DNA from: Gadus chalcogrammus
Taxonomy: Eukaryota; Chordata; Actinopteri; Gadiformes; Gadidae
Assembly (NCBI RefSeq): GCF_026213295.1
Contig: NC_079432.1
Location: 16,577,398-16,641,397, forward strand
Length of the DNA stretch: 64,000 bases
Direction: 5' to 3'
The notes below the pieces were generated by a model. The model was not told the DNA's origin. It was given only the letters and a program-made list of their open reading frames with translations, and searched no databases. Numbering within the stretch: position 1 is the first letter of the stretch; each line of letters opens with the position of its first letter. Below, in pieces: positions 1 through 16,245 of this stretch. The translations under genes were made by a program, and so were the position numbers.

Positions 1-1238
<1,238 letters not shown>

Positions 1239-1683
1239 CTGGTTTAATATTTAATGCCATTTTCCAGGTGCCAATTGTGGGCCCCCTATAGGCGAAGTGG
1301 TGTTTTACAATTAAGGGCAATTACTGTAATTTTCAGGTCATGTAATTAGATATGGACTCAAAACCTTTTCCACCTGTTAAGGAGGTGCCCTATTCGTGCT
1401 TTTTCCAGTTCCTGCAGCCTTCTGAAGCGGACATGGGGTTGATACAATAATGTTCAGCAAATTACATATTTTCCTTTTGCCTTAAGTATGTCATTAGGTG
1501 AGTGCTGCATACAGCCCCTAAACTATTGTTCTTCTTAAGTTTTATTCTTTCTTTATTATTCTCTACAGACCCTTCTCCTTCCACAATTGTTCACCTCGAG
1601 ACTCAACTCTAATTATGAAATGTTCAGATTAGCTTGGAATCGTGTGCTTCTTTTCAATTTTCTTTTTATATTTGGTCTATAGT

Positions 1684-1757
1684 TAGAAATAGAATAGAAT
1701 AGGTAGCCTTTTATTGTCATTGCACGAGTCAAGTACAACGAAATTTGTTGAAAGTTG
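1684..1757 (-). repeat. LINE 3'-tail fragment (CR1/L2 type)
   Basis: Read on the minus strand, a stretch with ACAATGACAATAAAAGGCT is followed by TATTC-type pentamer repeats. This arrangement is common at the 3' ends of fish CR1/L2 LINEs. No coding part remains. The same fragment is in copy B at about 47877-47945. Confidence 0.5.
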
Positions 1758-1835
1758 GTCTCATTGACTTATGTTGAAAGCTATCCATGGTGGATGTCGT
1801 GGAGCCTAAACAACGTCAATATTTAACCTAGAAAC

Positions 1836-1839
1836 TTAA
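1836..1839. other. Empty TTAA target site in copy A
   Basis: Copy A has a single uninterrupted TTAA here. In copy B the same flanks enclose a 1,047-bp inverted-repeat element bordered by TTAA on both sides (48027-48030 and 49078-49081). This is the pre-insertion allele. Confidence 0.9.
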
Positions 1840-3971
1840 GGTCAAGCTTAAACGGCTGCGTGTGTATATGCCATATGAAAGCTGAGACTCAAAGGAGTCC
1901 AAAATTATAAGCGCCTTTTTGTGAGCATATTTCGATGAACTAGATGAGGATGAATGAAGGAAGGAATAAAGTCAATAACATACTTTTCCAAGTTACTACC
2001 ACTACTTCAAATGTATTCAAACTTGATCATATTGGCTATTTCTTTAACTCTTCACTTTATTTGTTTCCAACCATCTAAAAGTGTTTAAATGGTGTGCATG
2101 TTTACATTGTTTACTCCTCTGTTCAAATACCTTAACTTAATTTCAACCATTTAGCCTTTCTTTACGTCTTAAACTATGTGGCTAAACTAAAACATATTTT
2201 TAACTCTATTTGCAAACAGCGCTCACTGCATTTTCTGCAGGAAATGCATTTTTTATGATAGAAAAAAACCCTCTAAATTTAAGATCAGAGATGGCCATAA
2301 CTCATGTGAATCAAATTGTGTTCAATTTAAGTTTGCGATTATTTAGAAGAAGATTTAAGAAGTTTTCCTGAAATCATCAGTATACAGAAAAAAAAAGCCG
2401 AAACGGAAATTATGGGTCCGGGAGTCAAACATTTATATGTGAAATATGGCATGAACACCAGGTTTCAGAATGGTATCCCTGGGGGGGAGGTGCTGATCAT
2501 TTAACTTTGACCGGAATGATAGCGGGCCCTGTTGGAGAAGGGGCACCAAACCTTTTTTTGGTGCAATCAGGGGCTGGACCTTTCGGAGTAAACAATCCGG
2601 GATAATAATTAAACCCTAGAATAACAACAGTTATCCACAGATACTCTGTTAATAACTAATAAAAGGGGCTTTAGATTAACTGTTTGTATTAGTCTGTGAT
2701 TCACAGGTCTATATGGAAGAAGCTAAAGAGAGACAGAAAAGAGATAAAGAGCTGGTGGGGATAAAGTCACAACAAGGACACAAAAAAATGATGATGAGTA
2801 AAGTACAACAACAATGCAAGTTGTATATTTTGAAATCTACTTAATTTAATGTATCCAGCAGTACAGGGTATTCCAGAGAGGCGCATCATAAATCATTGTG
2901 ATTAATGCCTCTGCATGAAGCCCCTCCCACTAGTGCGCTCTCTGTGCACTTGTACAGGTTGAGTCCGGTTCTGTCTGGTTCCCAGGCAGGGTGGGAAAGA
3001 GCCTATGAGTGTCGGCGTGGGCGTTTTGGTTTGCTTGTTGTTTTCATTGAGGAAATGGTACATTCAAAACTTTCCTTCAACACACGACAAAGCCAAGTGT
3101 TGCACACCCAACCTTGGGGGCACCCATTGTCATACATATCAATGACACGGTTACATTGGTAGTAAAAGAACATTATTTAAAAACTCTCTCCCACTACCCA
3201 AACGGGAGCCAAATTGTTACAAGATGTTACAAGCTAAATCGGGCAGGTGGTAAAAACATTCTGTCTGAGTGTGTGTGGTAATGGCTGCTTTATCCTGTTT
3301 GCCTAATTCCCCAACGCATCGCAGTGCTGCAGCCTCACCCAGCCCCAAGCTGCGGTCGAATACTCTTTTATTCTAAGGAAGGTTCCTAACTGATGGAAAT
3401 GAGCCAGAAGTTTAAGTGGCTGCTATGCTGAGAGCTGTTTGAATCCACTAAAAGTGAAGGAAAGGTTCTCCAATGCTGTCTGTCATATCTCCTTAAGCAT
3501 AGGGTGGAGTGGACCATCCTTTATGAAAGATAAGGAGATAAATCCGTCCAACAATTTCCTGCAGCAGCAACATTTAAATGCACCATTCTGGCATTCACGA
3601 AAAACAAACAATCATCACGACTGAAAATTGTTTAAATCAATCATACTAATTGGGATTCATGTGGATAAATATGAGTCGGACGGGGGGTGAGAGATTCTCA
3701 ATTGGACAACCATTTTGTTTATTTTGGTAGCCTATTTTCGTTTTCTTTAAGTGGTTAGGAAAGGACACAGGACATCATTTGTTTGACTATTCAAGGTACG
3801 ATAAGGCTGCTTAAACCAGCCATCCACCACCAACACACAACATTAACAAAACATGCATTCCATTGAGAGTTGAGAGTGAGACTGACGGTCTTGCTTACTG
3901 GGAAACATTGAGTTTCCTCATAATATTAACAAACAACGGCTGAGTAAACAGCCCAGTCGGGTAAATAAGAC
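1840..3971. other. Unassigned sequence, copy A
   Basis: No recognised gene or repeat. It contains an 85-codon plus-strand open frame (2905-3162) that stays open in copy B despite two small indels; see findings. Around 3217-3220 copy A lacks 231 bp present in B. Confidence 0.5.
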
Positions 3972-5890
3972 GAGGCAAGGCAAGGCAAGGCAACTTTATT
4001 TATATAGCACTTTTCATACACAAGGCAGACTCAAAGTGCTTCACATATAAACATTGTCATACAATAAAATAAAATAATAGATAAGTAAAAGAAAACATAT
4101 GCAAAGAAATGAGAAAATAGAAAGTGCAATGTATTTAAGATCAGATCAACAGTCTCTCTGGTATCCTCGTCGGGACTCCAACCCGACCTAAAGGAACTTG
4201 GTACTTTCTCTGGGAATTCAACCCGGATTCTAGTAACCCTTATTCTTCTCTCTGGTATCAATCATGTATCTTTCTGGTAAAAATAGAAAATTTAATTGAA
4301 AGTTAAAAAAGGCTTTTTAGTAAGTAAAATTGAAAGTGCAATGTATTTAAGATCAGATCAACAGTCTCTCTGGAACCCAAGTCGGGACTCCAACCCGACC
4401 TAAAGGAACTTGGTCCTTTCTCTGGGACTGCAATCCAGATTCTAGGACTCTAACCCAGACAGAACTTGGAAACGTCTCCCACGGAGCTCGGTATGCCAAC
4501 ACCAGATGATGGCTCACTTTTTTTCCTCTCAGATTCAACAAAACCAATATCTGTGATTCCACGGCGGGAATCAAAACAACATAACTCTAACCACGAACCA
4601 AAGGAACCCACGTCGGGACTCCAACCCGACCTAAAGGAACTTGGTCCTTTCTCTCGGACTCCAACCCGACCTAAAGGAACTTGGTCCTTTCTCTGGGACT
4701 CCAACCCGACCTAAGGAACTTGGTCCTTTCTCTGGGAATCCAACCCAGATTCTAGGACTCTAACCCAGACAGAACTTGGGTCTCAAACCCTTATCCTTTC
4801 TCTCTGGTATCAGATCATGTATCTTTCTGGTAAAAATAGAAAATAAAGGGAAAGTTAAAAAGGCATTTTAGTAAAATAAAGGCAAAGTATTTAAGATTTT
4901 GCAGAAAGCTAAAGCAAACATAAAAGTCTTCAATCTTGTTTTAAAGGTGCTCAGAGTTGGGGCAAGTCTTAAATCCTCAGGGAGTTTATTCCAGCTATTT
5001 GTTGCATAGTAACTAAATCCTGCTTTCCCATGTTTCGTGTTTACTCTGGGGATAATTAACAGACTGGTCTCAGAAGATCTTAGTGTTCTAGAAGGCTTAT
5101 GTAGTGGAAGCATATCAGTTAAATATTTTGGGCCTAAACCATGTAGGGATTCAAGGTTAGCAACATGATTTTAAAATCAATTCTCTGACCTACAGGAAGG
5201 CAATGTAATGATTTAAGAATTGGTGTAATATGTTCACATCTTTTGGTCTTTGTTAAAACTCTAGCAGCAGCATTCTGAACAAGCTGAAACTTCCTTAGAG
5301 TTTGTTTTGGGAGACCTGTAAGGAGACCATTGCAGTAATCAAGCTTACTAGTGATAAAGGCATGTACAAGTTTTTGTAAGTCTTCGGTGGACATGAGCCC
5401 TCTAAGTCTTGCTACATTTTTAAGATGATAATATGCAGATTTTGTAACTAATTTGATATGACTGTCGAAATGTAAATCAGAATCCATGATAACCCCTAGA
5501 TTTCTGGCTTTGATTGAGGTTTTCAGGGACAGAGAGTGAAGGTGTTGGGTCACTTTAAGCCTTTCCGTTTTAGCATCAAATACAATTATCTCTGTTTTAT
5601 CCTCATTTAGCTGAAGGAAATTTCGGCACATCCAGTCTTTCACTTGCTCAATGCACTGGCACAGCAGATCTAAGGGGCGATAGTCATTTGGTGATAGCAA
5701 TACATAGATTTGCGTGTCATCAGCATAGCAATGATGGTCAATATTGTTATTTTGCATGATTTGCCCTAGTGGGAGCATGTAGATGTTGAATAAAGAGAGT
5801 CCTAAGATCGAACCTTGTGGGACTCCACACATCACGTTGGTTGATTCTGATACAAAGTCGCCAATGGAAAAAAATAGTTCCTATTTTGTA
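3972..5890 (-). mobile_element. 5'-truncated CR1/L2-like LINE (copy A)
   Basis: A LINE remnant on the minus strand. Its 3' end lies at the left, where GGCAAGGCAAGGCAACTTTA (minus: AATAAAGTTGCCTTGCC) forms the pentamer-tailed terminus typical of fish L2-like elements. The 3' UTR (about 4150-4830) holds a degenerate ~41-bp tandem unit with the core GACTCCAACCCGACCTAAAG. Upstream lies the C-terminal half of the reverse transcriptase. The 5' half is missing. The same element sits at 51454-53372 in copy B. Confidence 0.85.
4868..5835 (-). pseudogene. LINE reverse transcriptase, C-terminal part, broken
   Basis: The frame at 5134-5835 (233 codons) starts inside the RT palm with a GVPQGSILG block, then has the catalytic box YADDTQIYV. 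It continues through a KTEIIVF block, a LGVIMDSDLHF block and the RT C-terminal region. A second frame (4868-5113) carries the family's last block (SYYATNSWNKLPEDLR, about residues 34-50), separated by a stop and a frame change. In non-LTR retrotransposons this protein nicks target DNA and reverse-transcribes the element RNA. Here the endonuclease and RT fingers are gone, so it cannot be active. The lesions are identical in copy B. Confidence 0.9.
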
Positions 5891-6157
5891 GGTAGGATCT
5901 GAACCAATTTAAGACTGTGCCTGAAAGCCCCACCCAGTTTTCTTACCTGTCCACTAGCCTCAGAGAAGATAAGTTTCAGCTACTTCATCTAAGTCCACCT
6001 GAAAAAGATTAGGGGTGATGAACCCTAAATTGTTTATCGTTTTGTATTGTATCTTGTAATGTCTCATTTGATCTTCAACATACTAATCCATGCCTTGTTA
6101 TCACTGTTGCTAAAATAAGACGACTTTAAGCATAATCCAGAACGTCACCAGGAATGG
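5891..6157. other. Unassigned spacer
   Basis: AT-rich sequence between the LINE and the G-rich minisatellite. No motif recognised. Confidence 0.4.
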
Positions 6158-6700
6158 AGACAAGCAGGGGTGGGTGGAGGTGTGGGGGATGGATGTGCGA
6201 TGGGTGGATGTGGGGTGGGGGGATTTGGGGAGGGGGGATGTGGTGTTGGTGGATGTGGGATGGGGGGATTTGGGGTGGGGGGATGTGGATGGATGTGGGC
6301 TGGGTGGATGTGGGGTGGGGGATGTGGGGTTGGTGGATGTGGGATGGGTGGGTGTGGGTTGGGTGGATGTGGACTGGTGGATGTGAGTGGGTGGATGTGG
6401 GGTGGAGGTTGAGGGTGGATGTGGGGTTGGTGGATGTGGGCTGGGTGGATGTGGGTGGATGTGAGCTGGGTGGATGTGGGCTGGGTGGATGTGGATGTGG
6501 GTGGATGTGGGCTGGGTGGATGTGGGTGGATGGGTTGTGGGGTGGGTGGATGTGTGATAGGTGGCTGGATGAGTGATGGGTGGGTGGGTGTGGGTGGTGG
6601 TGGGGTAGGTCGATACGGGTGGGTGGAAGTGTGATGGGTGGATGGATGTGTGATGGGTGGGTGGATGTGGGATGGGTGGATGTGGGGACTTGATGTTAAC
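6158..6700. repeat. G-rich minisatellite, GGTGGATGTGG core
   Basis: About 540 bp of degenerate tandem units built on GGATGTGGGNTGGGT. The plus strand is strongly G-rich and nearly cytosine-free, with many GGG/GGGG runs that could form G-quadruplexes. All six frames stay mostly open because of the composition (Gly/Trp/Asp/Val on plus, Pro/His/Ser on minus); these are not genes. Copy B (about 53640-54185) differs by a few substitutions and a 3-bp insertion. Confidence 0.95.
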
Positions 6701-6999
6701 AGCAGCGTCCGAGAGTGGCTAAGCTTCTCGGACACTATTGAGGGTAGAGAGGGTTAAGCTATGTATAAAGCCACGCTGCGTGGCGCTTTTCATTAACAAC
6801 ATCACTCATCTTAACATTCACATGCAACAACAGTACAAAAAAGTATCACGAAGTTGCCATGGGTCTTAATCATTGGGATAATACTCATCCTTCTCTCAGC
6901 CCAAAACCCATTTTGGTTGTATTTGTCATATTGTTAGAATATGAGCAAAAACAAAGGGTACCCACAGCCTGATATTACCTGGCCTTTTGACTGTAATAC
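6701..6999. other. Unassigned spacer
   Basis: Short plain sequence. Copy B carries about 6 extra bases near 54231. No motif recognised. Confidence 0.4.
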
Positions 7000-7560
7000 C
7001 TCTCCCTTTCTTTCCTCTATCTCACACTCTCTATTTCTCTATCCGTCTCTTGCTCCTGCATCTCATCTCTCTCTGTCCTCCTCTCTCTTTCTCGCTCGCA
7101 ACCCCATCCCTGCTGTCCTACGTCTTTCTCTCACTCTATTTGGTCGCCCTCTATTTCTCCCTCTCCCTTGCAGTCTGATTTCTCCCTCTCTCTCTCTGCC
7201 TCCTTCCCCCCCTTAATCTCCATCTCCCTCCGTCTCAAGCTGCATCTCTTTCCATCTCCCCCTCCCTCTATCTGTCTCTAAACCCTCCCCTCACCCTCCC
7301 CCCCCCCCTATCTGTCTCTCCCCCCTCTCTCCCAGTCCCATAGCTTCCTCCACCTCCCTCTAGCTGTCTCTCACCCTCTCTCTCCCCTCTCTCCCCCCCC
7401 CCCCCCCTATCTGTCTCTCCCCCCTCTCTCCCAGTCCCATAGCTTCCTCCACCTCCCTCTAGCTGTCTCTCACCCTCTCACTCCCCCTTTCTCCCCCTCC
7501 CTCTATCTGTCTCTCCCACCCTCCCATTGCTTCCTCCCTCACCCACTCCGGAGCTTGTCC
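7000..7560. repeat. CT-rich polypyrimidine tract with a 99-bp tandem duplication
   Basis: The plus strand is almost pure pyrimidine. A block starting CTATCTGTCTCTCCC occurs at 7308 and again at 7407 (99-bp spacing) and shares CAGTCCCATAGCTTCCTCC and the following bases. Poly-C runs at the unit boundaries differ in length between copies A and B, as expected for slippage. Confidence 0.9.
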
Positions 7561-12428
<4,868 letters not shown>

Positions 12429-12431
12429 TTA

Positions 12432-13644
12432 GGGCCCTATTTTAAGGGTCTGAAACGCAAGTGAGAAGCGCCAAGCGCAAGTAGCTTTGTGGGCGGTTTT
12501 ATGGCGATGTTGCTATTTTACGGGCGCAAAAATGACTCGTACGCCCGGCGCACATCTAAAAAGGGTTGGTCTGAAGTAGCCTAATTACCCGTAGGTGTGG
12601 TTTGGGCGTAACGTGCAATAAACCAATGAGACTGCCAGCTCCCATCCCCTTTAAGAGCCATGAGCGCATTTGAATCTGACAAGTTGATATTTTGAGAGCG
12701 CGTCTGCAGTCTCCGATGAGACAGATGCACATGAATTTCAAACTTGAAATGGCTCAGTTTATGGCCAAATAATATGGCCTAATTCACACATGGAATACGG
12801 TTCACTTCAGAAATACTGAGTCCTCAAATACATTTCGGCAAAGAAAGCTTAACACACATATGATATGCGGTAACTGTGATTCTATTTAATGATATACACA
12901 ATACATTATAAACATAGTTTCTTATCAGTATTGTATGCATTATTGTTATCGACTTGTGTTCTTATTATGAATGTGTCCCCCCGTTAATATACATTGCCAA
13001 GTACTGTATTATGCGTTACGTGTTTAGCTTGGGTGCGTTTAAACAGATGGACGAACACACGCGCGCCCGCATTCAGTAATTATTTTACACATACGCACAC
13101 GCGCACCCGCGTTCATTCATTCTTTTTAGCACTCACTCGCAGTAAAACAATGTTTTCTCACGATCAAATACTCATCAATCCTAAAAGTTATGGCCGTGTA
13201 CACGATGTCTGTGTCAAGAAAATATGTGTTTGCTGTACGGTGTTTGCAGATGCATTGATTTAAAAGTACAACTTATTACCACTGTATCAGCTGTTCTTTC
13301 CCAAATAATTTACCAAGAATGTGTGGCTAGGTAGATGAGAGAAGCAAAGTGAATGCGCAAGGTGCACAAGCAACATTATGCATGCGCCCTTAAAATAGCA
13401 TCTGAACAACCCGCCACAGACTTTTGTGGCGCAAGTGATTTCTGAAACTGCAAAATAGCACCGGGGAACGCATGCGCCAGAACACGCCTCCTCCTTTCAA
13501 CTAACCGCCCCTTGGGGCACAAGATCATCATTCCCTAATTTACCGACGCATGGCGCAGGAGGGAAAAGAACGCTCTGTGCCAGTTGCAAACTAGCAACGA
13601 CACATTAAGAGAAAGTAAATTGCGCCGGATGCAAGATAGGGCCT
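12432..13644. mobile_element. Harbinger-type TIR element, non-autonomous (copy A)
   Basis: The left end GGGCCCTATTTTAAGG and the inverted right end (read outward: AGGCCCTATCTTGCATC) form imperfect terminal inverted repeats. Each is bordered by the trinucleotide TTA (12429-12431 and 13645-13647). A 3-bp TTA/TAA target duplication is the PIF/Harbinger signature. The 1.2 kb interior has no transposase I recognise but is rich in GCGC and CGCAAG motifs near both ends. Copy B holds it at 59879-61110 with about 20 extra bases forming a small hairpin. Confidence 0.6.
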
Positions 13645-13761
13645 TTAATGCATTTTATCTGCATGACGAAAGATTGGTGAATAATACACGGAAGTTCACC
13701 TTGTACAAGTGAGAAACCAGCGCTTTAAACACATAAGAGTGTTATTCCAGATACATGTGTT

Positions 13762-13765
<4 letters not shown>

Positions 13766-13834
<69 letters not shown>

Positions 13835-13853
13835 ACACACACACACACACACA
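13766..13853. repeat. (CA)n microsatellite
   Basis: About 90 bp of CA dinucleotides with one TGAC interruption. The copy B tract at 61231-61354 is longer and uninterrupted. Confidence 0.97.
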
Positions 13854-14852
13854 CAGCTTCACGGAGGCTGCAAACCTATAAGGTTTTCGAAAAGCAAACG
13901 TTGAACACAGAAAGTTGGAGTCAACCATAATTTCCATTCTGACCAAATACAAGAGATGAGGAAATGGAAGAGCTATAAATAAGGTATGTGTATGTGCATG
14001 CATGCGTGCAAGATGGCTTTGTGTGTACGTATGCCTATGTGTTTGCCTGACGAGTCCGTGTGTGAATCGTGCGTGGGTGATGTCACCCATTACTCTCGCA
14101 CGTATCAAACACGCACACATGCATGCGTTACACACACACAGAGGCAAAAACATGAGTGAGTGACTGGGGGCGAGGGGGTGGTGGAGGCAGGGGGTGGGGC
14201 ACCGTGGTAATAAATGAATCCAAGCAACACTGTCATTTTGTCTTTGGCATCCAGTCCAGAGCACAATTTAGTGTAAAATATTAGAATGGCCGCCTGGGAT
14301 GACAGAAGGTTTAATGGTGATGTATGAACAGGCCCTCGCTAGCCACAGCAACTATTGACCTGAGGGTTCTGCTATTCTTCTCAAAGGGCATTTAATTACC
14401 CAGCCCCGCACAAACACACACACACACACACACACAAACACAATCACACTGAAGCACACACACACACACGCACATACTCTGAAGAAAATGGATCCTGCGA
14501 GCGCTGTTCGTATCCTAGTCTTTGTTTCTGTTTTTGTGTTAACACAGTATCCAGATAAGCCAGTGTTGATGGGCGGTGTCGGGGAGAAAAGGTCCATAAC
14601 CTCCTCTACGGATGGGAGGTCCTTTAACATCAGGCACGTGAAGAAAAAACAGAGAAGAACGTGAGGAGAACATTCGGACAAACAAATCACTTCCAACTGA
14701 TTATGTCTCTCTTTCCCCAGCCTGTCCTCCAACCTAAAGCACCGCACAGGCTGTCTGTGAAGGTAATCCGAAACGAAGAAACAGCAATGCGTCACGTGTG
14801 TCAAGGTTCTGTCTTGACAAAACAAAATTGATGATATTATTTTCAATTTTGC
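13854..14852. other. Unassigned sequence with a small CA tract
   Basis: Includes a short compound CA tract at about 14408-14470. No supportable gene. Confidence 0.45.
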
Positions 14853-15132
14853 AAAACCATATATTGCGCCGATATTTTTTTTTTTAACTTCACGAATGCC
14901 ACTAACCACTCGGTTACTTGCACATTTTTTAAAACAAACGTGTGTTTAGGGTTGCTGGGTTGACAGGTTTGTGTATGCACACAGACAACCATTGTGAAGC
15001 AGGCAGGAGCGATTCAAAATGAGCCAAATACCTGAGAAAGGACTAATAGTTCAAATTTCGGTGTCACCCACTCTATTTCATCCTAAACAAACCAGAAAGG
15101 GGGCTCAATGTTCAAAATACCGGAATTGTCCT
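14853..15132. repeat. Solitary arm of the TTAA inverted-repeat family (copy A)
   Basis: This ~280-bp stretch is nearly the same as the right arm of the complete element at 48031-49077. It starts AAACCATATATTGCGCCGAT and ends CCGGAATTGTCCT, followed by TTAA (15133-15136). No second arm is nearby, so it is a half-element. It is present in both copies (B: 62356-62629), so this insertion is older than the copy split, unlike the complete element. Confidence 0.85.
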
Positions 15133-15407
15133 TTAAGTAAGTGATTGTTTATGATGTTTAGCATGTTTTCTATCGTTGCCATGGTGATTCATATTGACGC
15201 TGCTATCCCTGAATGCACTCAGCTTGCAGTTAGTGTGTGACTAAATTTGTGATTAAATTTGCCAAGGGGCTGTATTCAAAGCTACAAATGTAATAAAAAT
15301 CGAATCAAACAAAACAAATTAGACGGAAATATAACGTGGGGGAGCGATGACGTCCTCCTTTGCGCATCTGGCGTCCACACAAATCCTAACACAAGAACGT
15401 AAGTTAT
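15133..15407. other. Unassigned spacer
   Basis: No motif recognised between the TTAA arm and the palindromic end of the DIRS region. Confidence 0.4.
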
Positions 15408-15647
15408 GACCATAACTATGGATCTATGAGACCAAACGATGACCGTCACCCGGTCTTACTACCTACGAATGATGCAATTCAGCTACTTGTCACAAGACCC
15501 TTATATCAAAATTGTCACCTGATTGGAGGCAGGTCCTGCCGCATAAAGCGGATGCAAGGACCAGGCTCTTCCTCCTTGCCTGGAACGCTTGGGTTTGTTC
15601 AGAGCAACAAAGGAGGGTGATGGTCTCATAGATCCATAGTTATGGTC
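15408..15647. repeat. 240-bp palindromic unit with perfect 27-bp arms beside the DIRS element
   Basis: Bases 15408-15434 and 15621-15647 are exact reverse complements (27 bp, core TATGGATCTATGAGACCA). The unit abuts the 3' side of the DIRS recombinase (minus strand). DIRS elements carry inverted terminal repeats and an internal complementary region next to the recombinase gene, so this may be that terminal structure. It could equally be an independent palindromic MITE. The same unit with intact arms is in copy B at 62905-63150. Confidence 0.6.
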
Positions 15648-16234
15648 CTGTTACGTGTGTGGTTGTTTTCCTGTGTCTCCCCTCTCATTTTCTGTAGGTC
15701 TCACACCATTGGCTGTTCCTCCACCATCGTCCAACCCCCTGTCCAATCTGGGAGCTGTCTGTTGGCCAATCAGTGTCGTCAGGCCTTGATAACTTGCACC
15801 TGTTTGTCTCCATTGAAAAAGGCCATTGTCTGCCTGTGTGGGGGCTGTGTGGGGCTGTTGCCTTTTGTTTGTGAGATGCCATAGGGGTTTAGGTGAATAG
15901 GTAAGACACCCTTGGGTTTACACTGCCATCACGTAGACCATACTCTGTTATCACATCAGGTTAGGAGCGGGGCCACCCTCTGTATGTATTAGCTAGGTTG
16001 TATGTGTGCACTAGTTAGTTGTCACTTTATCTTGTTTTCTTTGATTTGGCTCCGCTTATAGTTCCCTATTCCCCTTGGCGGATCGCTAGCTAAATAAAAC
16101 ACACTTACGTATCCAGTTTGCTGTTGTGCCCTGTTTTGTTGTTCTCCCAGTCAGCCTAACAGTAACATGTGTTATGGTTCCCCTACTCCCCCCCTAGACG
16201 TAGCAAGCTAACATCCTGGAGCCGTAACAGGTCC
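15644..16234 (+). mobile_element. Solo LTR with 5-bp target duplication (copy A only)
   Basis: The 581-bp element at 15649-16229 begins TGTTACG and ends CGTAACA, a perfect 7-bp terminal inverted repeat of the TG...CA retroviral/LTR type. It is flanked by GGTCC on both sides (15644-15648 and 16230-16234). A polyadenylation signal AATAAA lies at 16093-16098, giving plus orientation. No internal genes remain, so it is a recombined single LTR. Copy B has one uninterrupted GGTCC at this point (63146-63150), and the offset changes by exactly 586 bp, the LTR plus 5. Confidence 0.93.
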
Positions 16235-16245
16235 TAACTTAGGAT

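Noticed and set aside
6145..6735. 196-codon Pro/His-rich frame (and Gly/Trp-rich frames on the other strand)
   Set aside because: Translation of the G-rich minisatellite; open in several frames at once and without splice or start context.
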